Assembly (NCBI RefSeq): GCF_008831285.2
Contig: NC_045145.1
Span: 12,090,802-12,154,801, forward strand
Source of the DNA: Nymphaea colorata
Taxonomy: Eukaryota > Streptophyta > Magnoliopsida > Nymphaeales > Nymphaeaceae
DNA: 64,000 nt
Reading direction: 5' to 3'
Positions 21,690 through 33,894 of the stretch are shown here, piece by piece. A program made the translations under genes and the position numbers. Positions within the stretch are counted from its first letter, which is position 1. Each line of letters starts with the position of its first letter. The notes below the pieces were generated by a model. That model had not been told where the DNA came from. It did not search any database and saw nothing but the letters and a program-made list of their open reading frames with translations.

Positions 21690-22975
21690 ATTGGTAACAT
21701 CAATAAAAATAAGTTTTACATGCCTTCACTGATGCTGACTGGGCAGGTTGTGTGCATGATAGTGATAACGCATCTAATGCACCAGCTCATGGTAACGTCC
21801 CAAATCAGTAATCAACAATCTTAATGTCACCAAATAAGAAATCAGCAATATTAAAGGGGAACGAATCAGGCAAGAAGATAACGCACCACCAGCCAGTGCC
21901 GACGTCTCAGATCATGGTAACATAGCAGCTCATCATTCCATAAAATCGGGTGCCACCAATATTGCAGGGATACAAATCGGGCACGAGAGAAAAACGGATC
22001 TTGATAAAAATGAGAGATTTAACATTCCATAAAATCGGGTCCACCAATATTGCAGGGATACAAATCGGGCACGAGAGAAAAACGGATCTTGATAAAAATG
22101 AGAGATTTAAGGATGACGTTGAACAAAAGGAGAGAATCAAGGTGAGAGGCTGTAATCCGATTGAAAACGGTGGACTGAATTCAAATTTGAATTCATCCAA
22201 ACTATGTATAAAATCGTATTGAGTAAGGGAACCAGATCATCAAAGAATTGATGACTGAGTCATGGAGTAGGATTTTAACGAACCAGGTTAATTTTTGAGT
22301 CATCTTTTTCTCCTTTCCTCTTTTTTCAGATTGAAAGTCAAATTCAGGTTGCGTTGTTTTCCTTGGAGAAAATAGGGTGTCATGGCCGTCATGCAAACAA
22401 AAATCTGTAGCTCTTTCTAGCACAGAAACAGAGTACAGGGCACGGGTCGAAGGAATAGTTGAATTACTGTGGCTGCAATCATTGATTAAGGAACTTGGTT
22501 TCTCATTGCAACAGGCTCCAAATTTTTGGTGCGACAACAAAGGAGCACTCAGTGCTGCTCTCCAGGACAAAACATATAAAGATAAGTTTTCATTTTGTAA
22601 GAGACTGTCAGCGGAGGTGACATCCAAATTCAGTTCATTCGATCCTAAGAACACCAAGCCGATTGGCTTACAAAGCCATCAAGTATTTTATCTTTTGTAA
22701 AGTGCCGAGACACTCTATGCGTATGAGAACCAACGCAGAGATTGTAGGGGTGTGTTAAGGAAGGTACTGAGGATGGTCCGGAACTTAACATCCAACTTAG
22801 AATTCTGTTCTTTTGCATATTCTCTCCTATCAGTGAATGTAATTGTGTTAGTGCTTCATGTACATTAGTTATTGTAACTGTGTAACTATTCCTGTACTGC
22901 TATCTATATGAATGCAAGAGACTAGTCACAAGTGTAACCAGTAAAACAGTTTTTCATTTCTCTCGCAGTTATACC
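21690..22975 (+). mobile_element. copia 3'-end fragment (RNase H plus LTR-like end), split by inserted DNA
   Basis: RNase H starts at about 21715 (LHAFTDADWAGC) and breaks off near 21775. It resumes at about 22340 (VVFLGENRVSWPSCKQKS, SSTETEYRA, LLWLQSLIKELGF, FWCDNKGALSAA). About 560 bp of foreign sequence separates the halves. After coding ends, a short purine run (GTAGGGG, 22744-22750) precedes TGTTAAGGAAGG at 22753, the likely 3' LTR start, with a probable end near CTCTCGCA (about 22969). No 5' half of the element is present. The RNase H lineage differs in sequence from that of the 11641-16904 copia. Confidence 0.8.
21934..22110 (+). repeat. 89-bp tandem duplication
   Basis: 21934-22022 is repeated at 22023-22110. 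The only visible difference is one missing G (GGTGCC versus GGTCC). It lies in the DNA that splits the copia RNase H. Confidence 0.95.
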
Positions 22976-23029
22976 ATGCTTCTCCTTTGGCAATTGTTCT
23001 TTTACTGTTTTTCTAGTTCCCCTTCTTCA

Positions 23030-23610
23030 GTTTCTTCAATCATGCGCCGATTTATCAAATCATCAATCCATTGGTCTGCTGTCATTCCACAACTCCTTTC
23101 TTTTGGTCAATCAATCCATGTGCCACCCATTGCATGACCAACTCAGGCCTTCCTATCACTTAATCCTTTCGATAAATGCAGCAATATACAAAACAATTCT
23201 TCAAATAATGTGGCAAGTCATCGTAGCTCAGGATGAGACCAAGATGAATGCTACCAGCCTACTGCATATTTCAGAGGATGATGATGAGGCAGGCGTCTTC
23301 GATTCCTAGATCTCACACTTATCAATGCTTTCCCAAACAGCTTTTGTCATTTTTTTTGTACGCATTAAGGACCCTACCATCTGGACCACAAGTGGCAAAC
23401 CACCACAGTTGTCCACTATCCTCTCCCCTGTACCTTTCAAATTGTGACTCACCAATTCATTTTCTTCTTTTGATGCCACATCCAGAAACAAGCTCCAGCT
23501 TTCTTCAGAAATCATTTCTGGTAATTTATGCATTTTAGCACCAATCCCTTGGGAGGCTTCTACCTTTCTACTAGTGATCAAAATCGTTATTTCCTTTGAA
23601 ACCACCTCAG
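23030..23610 (-). pseudogene. NLR NB-ARC fragment
   Basis: Reading minus: ILITSRKVEAS (RNBS-B), EESWSLFL, CGGLPLVVQM (GLPL motif), then the winged-helix region near 23060-23220 (SYDDLPHYLK, VYCCIY, MQWVAHGLI), which falls in shifted frames with stops. P-loop, kinase-2, coiled coil and MHD are absent. It closely parallels NLR copy 1 at 37976-38402. This is the ARC part of a decayed gene whose C-terminal tail is at 20960-21275. An intact NB-ARC is the ATP/ADP switch of an immune receptor; this remnant cannot act. Confidence 0.85.
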
Positions 23611-25495
23611 GATTCCTTTGCTTTCTGGTAATATACTAAAACTGCTGTCTGAAAACAATTATTGGACATGGATTGAATTTCATGACCCTCATTTTCTGAT
23701 AAATTCAGAACAATGAAAACTGCTAATTTAAAATTCTCATGTACCCAGTCTCTCTTTATTTTCATACCTATAAATTTGTAGCATTCGAGTTTGAAGAAGT
23801 TTTATATTTAAAAAACTCAGCTGAAAACTGGGTTATTCAATTGGGCTGTAGGAACAGCCATAGCAGTAGTGTGCTCCATGGATTTGGTACTCCAATATGT
23901 AGTTGTACGATTGCAATTTCGTGTCTACATAGAACCATTGATTTAATTTAAGTTAAGAAGTATGTTTTAAAACATAAATTCACATGTTTTATTGTCACAT
24001 CGTACAAGTCTACTTCCTTTGAATTTAGAAAAAAAAACAACTTATGTTATAAGAATATATATATATATATATATATATCGAGATAGAGGGAGAGAGAAAG
24101 AGGAGGTGAAATCTTCTGGCCATCTTGCCCTTTGTCCTATCATGGCCATCTTTTTTTTTCAAATCTGTGCCCAAAGATTTTATATATATATATATATATA
24201 TATATACAGTTCCCTCGGGTGGCTGATGACCCTTCAGAAGTGTAGTTATTCATAATCATATTTTGAAAGGACATTCTTAGTGTGTAGTACTCGATGATGA
24301 AATTACATTTATTAATTTCTTGTTGCTAATTTTATAAAAAATAAAAAATAAACTCATGCGTGGGCATCAGAAGTTTAGCTGCCTACCACTTAGTTTGGAA
24401 TGTGGTGAGCCCGTGTGCCCTAGGCAAGATCCATAATTACTGCTAAATAAATCTGAAAAAAATCCCCCAACCCTAATCTTCCATGTCACCTTAATTTCCA
24501 ATCTATCAGGCTAAGGTCAACGAGATGTTTTGCATTTTGTGCCAAGATACACACCTTGAGTAATGAACTCTTGACCTGCTTTAATTTGAAGGTCTTGAGT
24601 TTGATCCTGCCTGGTCCACAAGGCCCGTGTTTGCTCAACATGCGCTATTTGACCCACCAGGTTGGGACTACTAGTCTGTCATTGTTAAAGAGCAAAACAT
24701 GAATAAACATGTTGATTGACAGTAGGTTATCACAACAAAGGATAATGAGATTAGATAACAGGTGCAGTATCAACCCAATTACAATTGGCATTTAAAAGAA
24801 AGCGTCTGTGGACTTGGGATGGTGGCTCATGGGGGGGCCACCCTCAGTCATCGGATCTTATAACGGATCCAAGATACAATTAGTTAGGAAGCTCTATTTA
24901 AATGAACGATAGTTCATTTGGAGGGGTGAAGATGATAACTAATTGAAAACTTTAAATTTATTTTGCTTTCATTTGTACATGTTTCCTTCTTTTAAATTCA
25001 ATTTGTGCTCTTGTTCTTCACTAAACTTGTAGTTTTCGTCAAGGAATAGAGCTTATACTTTAATTACTGCTTCGGAGAGAGAGAGAGGTCCTTTGTCTTG
25101 TCAACAAATCTTTCAGTTTGTTTACCGTTCCAATGTTCAGCGGCTCAGGATTTGATCTTTTATGTTTATTTTCAGTTCTGAAATGTCTAAGGTGGCGGCT
25201 TAATGGTTCAGTTTTATTCTTTTCCTTGTTTTCTTTTCAATGGAAAACCTGATTAACACTACAGAAAAAAAAAACAATAGTTTTACCATGGGAGGAATGC
25301 GTCAAACAATAGTTTTACCATGGGAGGAATGTGTCAGTAAAAATTGCAACACCGTGTTGTAGCCACAATTTGATGAGTACAAGAATCGAAGGTTAAACTT
25401 TACCTTTTGTACTGTTCACCTTGTAAAAGCAATTGACAATGGCATCGTCAGTTATGGTAACAATTCCAAATACATCATCTTTGAAGAAGAAAATC
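23611..25495. other. Intergenic with simple repeats
   Basis: AT-rich DNA without recognisable genes. TA microsatellites are at 24054-24078 and 24180-24206. A 32-bp perfect-but-one tandem duplication is at 25272-25335. Confidence 0.6.
25272..25335 (+). repeat. 32-bp tandem duplication
   Basis: AAACAATAGTTTTACCATGG begins both copies (25272 and 25304); the copies differ only by C/T near the end. Confidence 0.92.
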
Positions 25496-25519
25496 AATTT
25501 GTCTATGTTCCAATAACCT

Positions 25520-25690
25520 TTCTTAAACTTTGAGAGGTAGGCAATCTGTTCCTGCATTTCATGGATGAACGATGTCCACCAAGGGCTTGAGCTTGGGGGA
25601 ACAAGAAAGCCACAAGCACCTCAGTTTCTCGACCTTGCCATGGCCTCCCAAACTACAAAAAGGAACAACGTATCCTCGTGTGTCTCTACT
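25520..25690 (-). pseudogene. NLR C-terminal LRR relic
   Basis: Minus-strand reading gives SLGGHGKVEKLRCLWLS and LKPLVDIVHP, equivalent to the SLGGHWQCLPKLRYLEL ... LKSLVDI stretch of NLR copy 2. Downstream bases also match the 'gatcgcctgcctctc' region that follows in the other copies. It is a short relic of the same NLR family. Confidence 0.65.
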
Positions 25691-25718
25691 GAGCTGGAAA
25701 ATATTAACTAATATCAAA

Positions 25719-25905
25719 CTAGAGCGGAGCCAGGAATGTTTTGTTGCAAGAGCCAAACTATGGTTTCAAAATCTTAACAATTTTCAAAATTTTCACTTGT
25801 GTTAAACTAACATTTTGGAAATATACATATAAATTTTTGAATTTTTTGAATCAAAGAGTGGGGGTTGGGGGTAGGGGTGGGCTGGGGTGAGGGTCCGCCC
25901 CAGCA
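25719..25905 (-). mobile_element. hAT-like MITE, copy in reverse orientation
   Basis: Starts AGAGCGGAGCCAGGAAT and ends near GGGTCCGCCCCAG. Its interior (aaactatggtttcaaaa) is the reverse complement of the neighbouring copy at 25993-26168. The family ends GGGGCGGAGCCA / TGGCTCCGCCCC are common in plant non-autonomous hAT-like elements. The target duplication is not clear. Confidence 0.6.
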
Positions 25906-25992
25906 CCAAGCCCATTTCCTTTCATCAAACACGAGAACACTCATCCTAGAATCTTCATAATTTTCGATCACACACAGAGGAAGAGGGAAGGA

Positions 25993-26168
25993 GGAGCCGG
26001 CAGGGGCCTTGTCCCCCCATCAGATTTTAAAACTTTAAAAATTTATATGTAAATCTAAAAAATTTAGTTTAATATATAAAAAATTTGAAAATTTCTATTT
26101 TAGCCTCTGTTAAAATTTTGAAACTATAGTTTGGCCCCTGCGACAAAAAATTCCTGGCTCCGCCCCTG
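25993..26168 (+). mobile_element. hAT-like MITE, forward copy
   Basis: Runs from AGGAGCCGGCAGGGGCC to CTGGCTCCGCCCCTG. It has the same size class and interior (AAAATTTATATGTAAATC) as the 184-bp element at 34639-34822. Together with 25719-25905 it forms a large inverted repeat. Confidence 0.6.
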
Positions 26169-26486
26169 ATCACACATGCCTCATAACTAGAATGGGGACA
26201 ACGGTTCCCATTCCAGTGATTCCTTGAAACAATTTTCTGGAAACAAGTTACCAGTTAAAGGTTTTCAGAGGATCAAACTATACATAAAAGACAAATCTAA
26301 ACGGGTAAAATTATTCAATGGTACATACTTTTAGTCAACTATGCCCTTTTAAGTACCCACTGCGTGTGGTCTCGCCCTTTCACTTTTAACTTCTCATGCC
26401 CTCTGTATGTGACTTTATCGACCATGTCTTTTTCGTCTCTCATTTGTCTTGTCCTTATTTCTTTGTTGCCGTTGAAGATACAAGCA

Positions 26487-26640
26487 GGGGTAGAGTTAGG
26501 AATTTTTCATTAGGAGCCGAATTATAGTTTCAAAATTTTTAACAACAGCAATTTTTTTTTTTTATATCAGAAATTTTTGTAAAAATTTACATGTAAATTT
26601 TTTTTGAGGTCTAAATACCAGCGATTGGAGATCATAAAAT
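26487..26640 (+). mobile_element. Partial MITE of the same family
   Basis: Begins GGTAGAGTTAGGAATTTTTC and continues with 'gaattatagtttcaaaattt' and 'aaaatttacatgtaaatttt', as in the copies at 25719 and 25993. The right end is missing. Confidence 0.5.
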
Positions 26641-27540
26641 CGTGCAAGACGAGTTCAGCTTGGACTCGTTGGAAAATCAGCGTTCCTCTACCTCAAGTTT
26701 CGAACAAGTGAACGCAGGGGAAGACCCTCAGGATTTGAGGTCCATAGATTTAGTATGGGACCTTTCTCACCAATCTTAATTAGATCAAGTTTTTGCTAAT
26801 GTAAGAAGTTAGATCTTAATTGTGCATATATTAGTTTGATTTAAGATCCTTAGTTTTGAGATTTTGCTTCGTTTTGTTTCATAAAAAGTTGGTCTATACC
26901 CATAAGAGGCTGCTTACATCTTGCTTACTGTTTCATTGCTCCCCAGTTTATGCAGAGCAATTCAACCTGGTGGAGTAACAAACTTTTCATTGCTCCTTTT
27001 CTATGCAAAGAACCAATTTCTTCTCTCTTACCTTCAGTAGGAACTAAAGGAGAGCACATAGTTGGTAAACTCGTGGCTCAGATTCGGATCGGTTGAAGAC
27101 TGGGTTATGGGGTCAGAGAGTGGACTCGGCAACTTGGCTGGGTTATATCATAAATTTTAATTGTGCATGTTTTCAATAATTAATAAATGAAAGAGGTGAG
27201 TCTGTTGAGACTTCATATTTGATTTTATCATCAAATAAAAGTGAATGACATGTAATATGAGTATGTGTGTATATTTAGTAAAGTATACTATATTTCACAA
27301 TTCAAAAAATACAAACTTCAGTATTAACCAATGCACAATAAAATAGAAAACGTACTTAGTTGACAATCCCAGCTAACTCGGCGGGCTTTGACTCGCAATA
27401 AAGGGGCGATTTAAATGGACTTGGGCAAGTACTCTTTGCAATACTCCATTCAGATCTCTCAAGCCCTCAGAGCTGCCGTCTGATCTTCCTACCGACCTGT
27501 ACTCCATGTTCTATTCCCTGGACATTCTCTCTTCCCCTTT
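26641..27540. other. Intergenic, nothing recognised
   Basis: AT-rich sequence between a MITE relic and the solo LTR. I found no coding signature; in particular no further HMGB exon that could pair with the exon at 30843-30961. Confidence 0.5.
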
Positions 27541-30500
27541 TGTAAACACCCCAAAATTTTCCAAAATTTTTGAAGATCCAAAACCCAAGTTCAGATCCAA
27601 ATCGAGCATTTCAGATCCAAAATTCGAATCGCATTCGAAACGACAAAATTTGAGCGTCGCGCGTGCATGGACCTTCCCTTTGTTTTAAAACTCATTTCTC
27701 ATGCCAAAATGTGTTTTTAAACCCAAGTTGCACGCTTGAACGAGTCGACAATCGACTAAACCAAAATTGGATTTGGAGCGAGTTTGGAATCGCTCAAAAT
27801 GGAGTCGACCGCACATTTGTAACAAAAAAAAACCATTTCAATAATTTTATTTTATGAACAACATTTATTTATTTTACTATTTTGTTAAATTTAAATTAAA
27901 AAAAATTGCGACTTCGTGCTTTGGCAACCGCGTGATCAGCGGACGCGCAATTGAACCCCTTTCCCCTCTCCTTTGACAAAAAAACCACTCTCTATGGGGC
28001 ATTTTTGACTATTTTTAGTGGGCATTAGCCTTGCCCACATCAGAAAATGTTTTCTTGCAGGCCTAATGGTCAATCCCACCTATTTCAAGCCTATTTCTTT
28101 TACAAAAAAATTGAAAATAAGTCAAAATTATTGAAATTTGGATGAAAATGTTATAAAATTTTAAAAAATTTGAATTTTGGGTTTTGGCTCCAAAATCCTC
28201 TATAAATACCCCCACATCCCTCCTCTTGGGCAAGAGTTAGCCCTTGGAAAAACTCTAGTGTATTCTCACTTAAAGACTTAGAGTTTTTCCCTTAGCTCTC
28301 TCTCTCTCTCTCTTCCTCTTTCTCTTTCTCTTCTTCCTCTCCAACTTGGAGCAAACTACAACTCTCTTGGAGACATCCTCTTCATTATTTTGGAGATTCT
28401 TTCAAGGTAAGTCAAGATCCTTTCAAGGTAAGTCCAAGATCATTTCAAGTATGGTTGTTCATTTTTCTAAGTTATTTCTTATTAGAGGTATGTAATCATC
28501 ATTCCTCTCATTTCTCTCTTATTTTCTTTCTTCTCATCTTCATCTTTCCATGACCAAAAGAGATAGCACTCAACTTCTTTTTAGAGACAAGAGGCTATGC
28601 TCAAGTGCACCAGGAGCATGGAAAGATGAGATGATCTTTCATTTCTTGATTGAATCATGTTTTCTCTTTTATTGAATATAGCATTGTTTTTCTTTCTTCA
28701 TTTTATTCTCATCTTCATCTCCTCGTGGCAAAAGAGATAACACTTAACCTCTTTTTAGAGAAAAGAGGCTATGCTCAAGTGCAACAGGAGCATAGAAAGA
28801 TGAGATGATCTTTCATTTCATGATTGAATCATGTTTTCTCATGTATTGAATGTAGCATTGTTTTTCTTTCTTCATTTTCTTCTCATCTTCATCTCCCATG
28901 GCCAAAGGAGATAGCACTCAATCTCTTCTTAGAGATAAGAGGCTATGCTCAAGTGCACCGGGAGCATGAAATATGAGATGATCTTTCATTTTATAGTTAC
29001 ATTATTCCCTCCCTCCTAGTTGAATCTTTCTCTTTCCATCATCCTCTCTCTCTCTCTTTTCTTCCTTAAATATTGTCTATATATCATCCACACATAGTTG
29101 CTTGGATTTCCCTTTTATATGTGAACATATGGTGGGAATGAGAGTGTGGTTAGGTCGTTCTTTATTTTTATCTTCATATTAATTTTTGAGGTTGGGACTT
29201 GTCCAATCCGAGGAAAACCTTCACAAAAATGTACTATTAATGTGCATTTGCATGTCATTTTGCGCTAGTTTCCTTTCTAATAATCCAATTAGGAACCCTA
29301 ACGAGTGCCTCTTTATATTGCTTGATTTTCTTCCACACCCAAAGGTGAAAGAAAAATATCCCTATGACAAACCAAATAATAATATTCTATGTTTATATAA
29401 ATCATATTTTCTAAAACATTTTTAAAAGAAACCTTCTAATGCGGCCTTAGCGACTTTGCTTAGACTCTTGCATGAGTCCAAGCTCCCCTCCGGCTCACAT
29501 TAAACTTGAAGTTGGTAATTTTAAGTTATTTCTTGATTTCTAATCTTGTGAAGGCACACATGTATATACATGTTATATACATCCATGCGCACATGATGAT
29601 CTCCCCATCTTTCTCTCTCTATGCTTTCATTTTCCATTTTACAAATTTCCATATGTGCATGAATGCGTAATGCATATGTGCTCTATTTCCTCTCTTTCAA
29701 ACATTTTATTCCTCTTTCCAAGACAAATATCTTCCCTTACAGAATTTCCTATACATACCCATATATACGTATGTATATTTTTCTTTTCCTCTAAAGTCTC
29801 TCTTTCTTTTCAAATCAATACATCTTTTCTCTTAAGCTTTTATATATGTGTATATGTGACGGTATGTACACATATATGCATGTCTTTCTCTATCTCTCTA
29901 TCTTTCTTTTCATAAGAGTGTTTTATCTCTTATATTCTTTTTAACATTCTCCTCTCATGATTTTTTTTATTTATTGACTTCATTAAGACCACAAACCAAG
30001 TAATGACCAAATATTGGAATCATGTTTGATGGTCTACAATCTCAATCTCCTTTCAAAAAAAAAAACTTTTCCTTCTTATATACGATAATTGTAAAAACAA
30101 AAATCTTAGATGTATGTTGTGGTAAGAATGACTTTAGATGAATGTTGTGGTAAGAATGTTTTACATTCTTCCAATCATATAGGATGAATGCATCCATGTC
30201 TTCACCTTCACTCAATATCAATAATGATCACAAGCACCACTCCAAAGAACTTAAGCAAGATGAGATGAAACTCTAACTAGGTGGTAACCGAATTAGAACA
30301 AAATCTCAAACTACTTAAAGTCTTAAGAGAGCACTAAAATGACTTCAAAATGATTTCTCAAGCTTTCCAAATAATATTTTCCAATTTTAGTGTTCCCCAA
30401 AATATTTCACATTCTCAAGCAACTCTTCAAGAGTATTTTTAAAAGTTTGAAACATCAAACTTTCAATATTTTTCTATACCGCATATAGAATAAAAAAGAT

Positions 30501-30681
30501 GTTTAAGTTAAAACGAAATGCATCAATGATAAACATAGCCCTTGGGTTGATTACCCCGGTAAAGGTGCCGGGAATGGTTGATCCTCGTACCGACGGCGAG
30601 TCCCTTTCTTTCTTATTTCAAAACTAAACCTCATTTTTCTGGAGCACTCCAAAACCAATGAAAATTTTGGGATGCAAACAC
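27541..30681 (+). repeat. Solo LTR of the Ogre-like family with target duplication
   Basis: Starts TGTAAACACCCC and ends GATGCAAACA. It is flanked on both sides by CCTTT (27536-27540 and 30682-30686), a 5-bp target duplication. It aligns with the 5' LTR at 1-2481 from the TATAAATA promoter-like region through to the identical 3' end. No primer site or coding sequence follows, so this is a solo LTR left by LTR-LTR recombination, from an insertion separate from the element at the window start. Length is 3,141 bp. Open frames within it (29186-29425, 29655-29915) are not protein-like. Confidence 0.93.
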
Positions 30682-30842
30682 CTTTCTTTTCTTTCCCAAT
30701 TTTTCTAGTTTCCCCAATGATTTAGTCAGAGGCGTTGGAAATTGACACATAAAGATGATGCTCCACCTTGATGTGGAACTCATGAAAGCACGCAGCTGAA
30801 GGTCGATAGAAAAAAACCAAAAAGGTGAAAAAAAAAACTCAC

Positions 30843-30961
30843 ATAAAGACGAAGAAGGAGCTAGGTGTTTGCCTGGGCTTGTTAGGGTCCTTCCCTTTCC
30901 CTTTCTTAGCAGCTCTCTTCCCAGCTCCGTCGCTCCCAGAGACCTTCCTCTTCGTTCCCAT
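30843..30961 (-). CDS. HMGB-type chromatin protein, first coding exon (fragment)
   Basis: Minus-strand reading from ATG at 30961 gives MGTKRKVSGSD, a lysine-rich linker, then KDPNKPRQTPSSFFVF. This is the start of the HMG-box of plant HMGB proteins (usual form KDPNKPKRP-SAFFVFM), which bend DNA as chromatin architectural factors. The exon breaks in phase 2 at a consensus donor, AT/GTGAGT (30837-30842). Bases just upstream of the ATG end in TTTCAG/G, which could be the acceptor of a 5' UTR intron. The rest of the HMG-box and the acidic tail were not found in this window. The solo LTR lies 161 bp downstream, inside what would be the intron. It is either a truncated gene copy or an exon whose partners lie elsewhere. 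Confidence 0.6.
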
Positions 30962-33890
30962 CCTGAAATCACAAGTTACTCTGTCCGATCTCCCAAAAAC
31001 CTAAAAAAAAACATAGGAAAACAAAATCTGATTTCTTGTGGTGGGCAATGGTGGGCAATGGTGCTACCTTGTGTCGAGTTCCAGACAAGGAAGAGAGTTG
31101 TGGATTTTTTTCGTTTTTTTGGCTTCCCTCCTTTATTGCCTTCTCCAATCATCTTGACACTCTTCATTTCTTTGCGGTCTTCTTCGTTGGTTCGATTCTC
31201 GTGTGAAATTTTTGGAATAATTTTTTTTATTTCTTTCATAAATTTCCACTTCTGTATTTCTTCACTCCTATCAATGGCTTTTGTGATTGCAATGAGATTT
31301 GGTGTTCTTTTCCCTGGTTGAAATCGATTTTTTACTCCGACCTGCTGAGTTTATGTTGATTGATTATTAAAATTGGATGAAACCAAAGCGGATTGAGCCG
31401 ATGGATGAAAGCAACTATGCTCTTCCTCCTTCTTTCCAATCCCAATGTATAAAAACAAATTCAAAATTAGCATACAAATTCATGAGATCGCAATGCATAA
31501 AAGCTTGATGAGTCAAAAAAACCATAATTTTACTTCTTAAAAATATGTTTAAAAATGTGACCTTTTTAAACAACAAAAATTTGGTTGAACACACCTATGA
31601 GCTGATTGTTCGCTCCCCATTTATCACGGTGTGGGCTGGGAAGTTTGCAAGTGAAACAGGAAAAATCAAGTTTTCTTTAAAATAGATTTTAAGAGAAAGG
31701 GAACCTCCCTTGCCACCATTAATAGGGGTAATCGATACAAGATCTGAATTTTCTCAAGCTTGACAAGTTTTTTGTTTTTCTGCACCATGTATGAGGATTG
31801 GAATTCAGATTTTTAAGGTTCATTTCAAGCAAAGACTTGGATTTGATTGAAAATATTTCTGTACTTCAAAATTTTGAAGATTGGGAGTTCATCCTTGAAA
31901 AGTAATTTTTTAATTAATCATTGATTTTTAGCAATTGAGCCTTGAGTTGATCCCAAAAATTGCAATTTAGAAATGGAAATTGAGAATCAGAATATTGGAA
32001 TTGAAAATTGAAAGTTTGACCTAGACTTTAGAATTTCAAAGACAGTTTGGAATTTTGGGGTTTGAAATGTGACTTGAAAATTCTTGAAAGCCTTGGAACC
32101 GGAATTCAGTTTGGAAGCCAAAATTGAATTTGGAAAAATTGGATTGAATAGTTCAAGTCTAGCTGAAATTTTTGAGAATCGGATCCTTGAGATTGAAATT
32201 TTGGGTTCAGAATGCTTGGAACTCGACCAATTCAGAATTTTTGAAAACATCTTTGGGTTTAAGATTTTGATATTTGAATCTAGTTTGGTTTTTTGAGAGA
32301 TTTGTTTTGATTTGGTTGGTTTTGATCTTGAAATGTGATTAGAAAATTGGAAATTGGGAGAACAAGTCTAGTTTTAGGAGTATTTTCCTGATTGGAAAAA
32401 TTGGAATTTTGATTTTTTTTTTGAATTTTATTCAAGGTTATGAAAATTTGTTTCAGTAGATTTTCGGATTTGAAAATCGGTTTGATTTTGAGAAATATCC
32501 AATGGAATCATTTTGAAAGTTCAGATTTTATGTCCATGTTGAAAATTTTGTGCTTCTGCGTCAAAATAAGCAAGGTGGTCAAGTTTTTGTCATAATATGA
32601 CTTAATCATGGTAGCAACTCCGACTTGATTCACCAAGATTTTAGTGAATATTAGGGGGTGCATTCATGAAGTGAGTCCATGTATGCATGAAATAAATTAT
32701 ATGATATTCATGCTTGACTTTATTTCTCTCCATGCATAATTAAATTTGATCTCACATACACATAGGTCCATCTTGGAGGTGGAAAATATAAGATGTTCCC
32801 CAATCCCATCCTTGATGTGGAGGAGGTGTTTGGAGGTGCTGTCTCTGAGCTTAGGTTTTTAAATTTTAGTTTTGGAAATAGGATTTCAAAATTCATTTGA
32901 TAGGCTGATTTCAGCTCATTTTTTACTAGATCGCAGGCAAAAGGAATTCATTTGTTTGAAAATTTGGATGAATTGAGCTTTGACAAATTTTCTCTTTGGG
33001 TAGCAATATCACTTTTGTGAACTCCTCTAGGATGAAACATTTTGAAAAATTGATTCTTGAATTTTGATTTTGGAAATAGCTTGATTACATTGATTTTGGA
33101 AAATGGCATGATTTTGGGAGATGGTTGGATTTTTTGAAATAGGTATTGCCGAATGGGTTTTGTAGAAAATTGAATTTCTTTTGTGGTTTTGGACTTGATC
33201 AAAGTCTTTGTTTTGGATCTAGGGATTTTTTTTTTTGAAACCCAACAAGATTAGATATTTTTGTTAATTGCTGATTTTCAAAATCATGGTGATTTCTGAA
33301 AATTTCAGAAATGAATGGGTTGAGACCTCATTGCAATTGATATATTCCGTTTACAATGTAGACCACACTCATAAATTGAGGGAATTTGATTCTTGATGGA
33401 ATCGATTTGATGAGATAATGAAATCTAATTCCTTGCTCATCCAAGGAGTAAGGAAACCGTTCATGTTTCACTTTTTTTCTTTGCATACATCATTAAAACA
33501 TTCAATCACATAGACGAATGAACGACATTTTCTTCCAAACCACCCCACCATGGTTGCTGTGAGTCACTGGCCATGGTGAAAGTGGTTTGATCTTCCCCTG
33601 CAGCCAGCCCCTTAATGGCTGCTCGGCAAAACCCATTATTTATATTTTCATTGAATAAGGAATCGTGCAATTAAATCTATTGAGAAATCTGACCTGTGTC
33701 GATGGGAGGATTGAGGCTAGCACGGGCTGGCATTGTGCCTAGAACAGGGCAGAACAGGGGAGGCCAGGCTGGGCTTGACTTGAAGCGGATGCCAAGCAAA
33801 TGATGCCTTGGGCAGGGGACGTCTTGAGCAGGGGACTGCTTTGAGCTGGGGATGCCTTGGGCTAAAAAAACCTGAGCATTACTGATGGCC
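30962..33890. other. AT-rich non-coding region
   Basis: The first 350 bp may hold the 5' leader or promoter of the HMGB-type exon. From about 31750 to 33300 the sequence is dense in GAAATTTTG-like words, which creates chance open frames on both strands (31987-32250, 32084-32296, 32948-33202). None shows a domain. Nothing else was recognised. Confidence 0.55.
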
Positions 33891-33894
33891 ACAA

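Noticed and set aside
30869-31321. 150-residue plus-strand frame
   Set aside because: It lies opposite and beyond the HMGB-type exon. The biologically meaningful reading is on the minus strand, and the plus frame shows no domain.
31987-32296. Open frames rich in Phe, Ile, Ser and Lys
   Set aside because: Caused by repeated GAATTTTGG-type words; both strands are open over the same bases.
33677-33892. Minus-strand frame from a G/C-richer patch
   Set aside because: Made of short irregular repeats of 'caggggac-ccttg' type; no family recognised.
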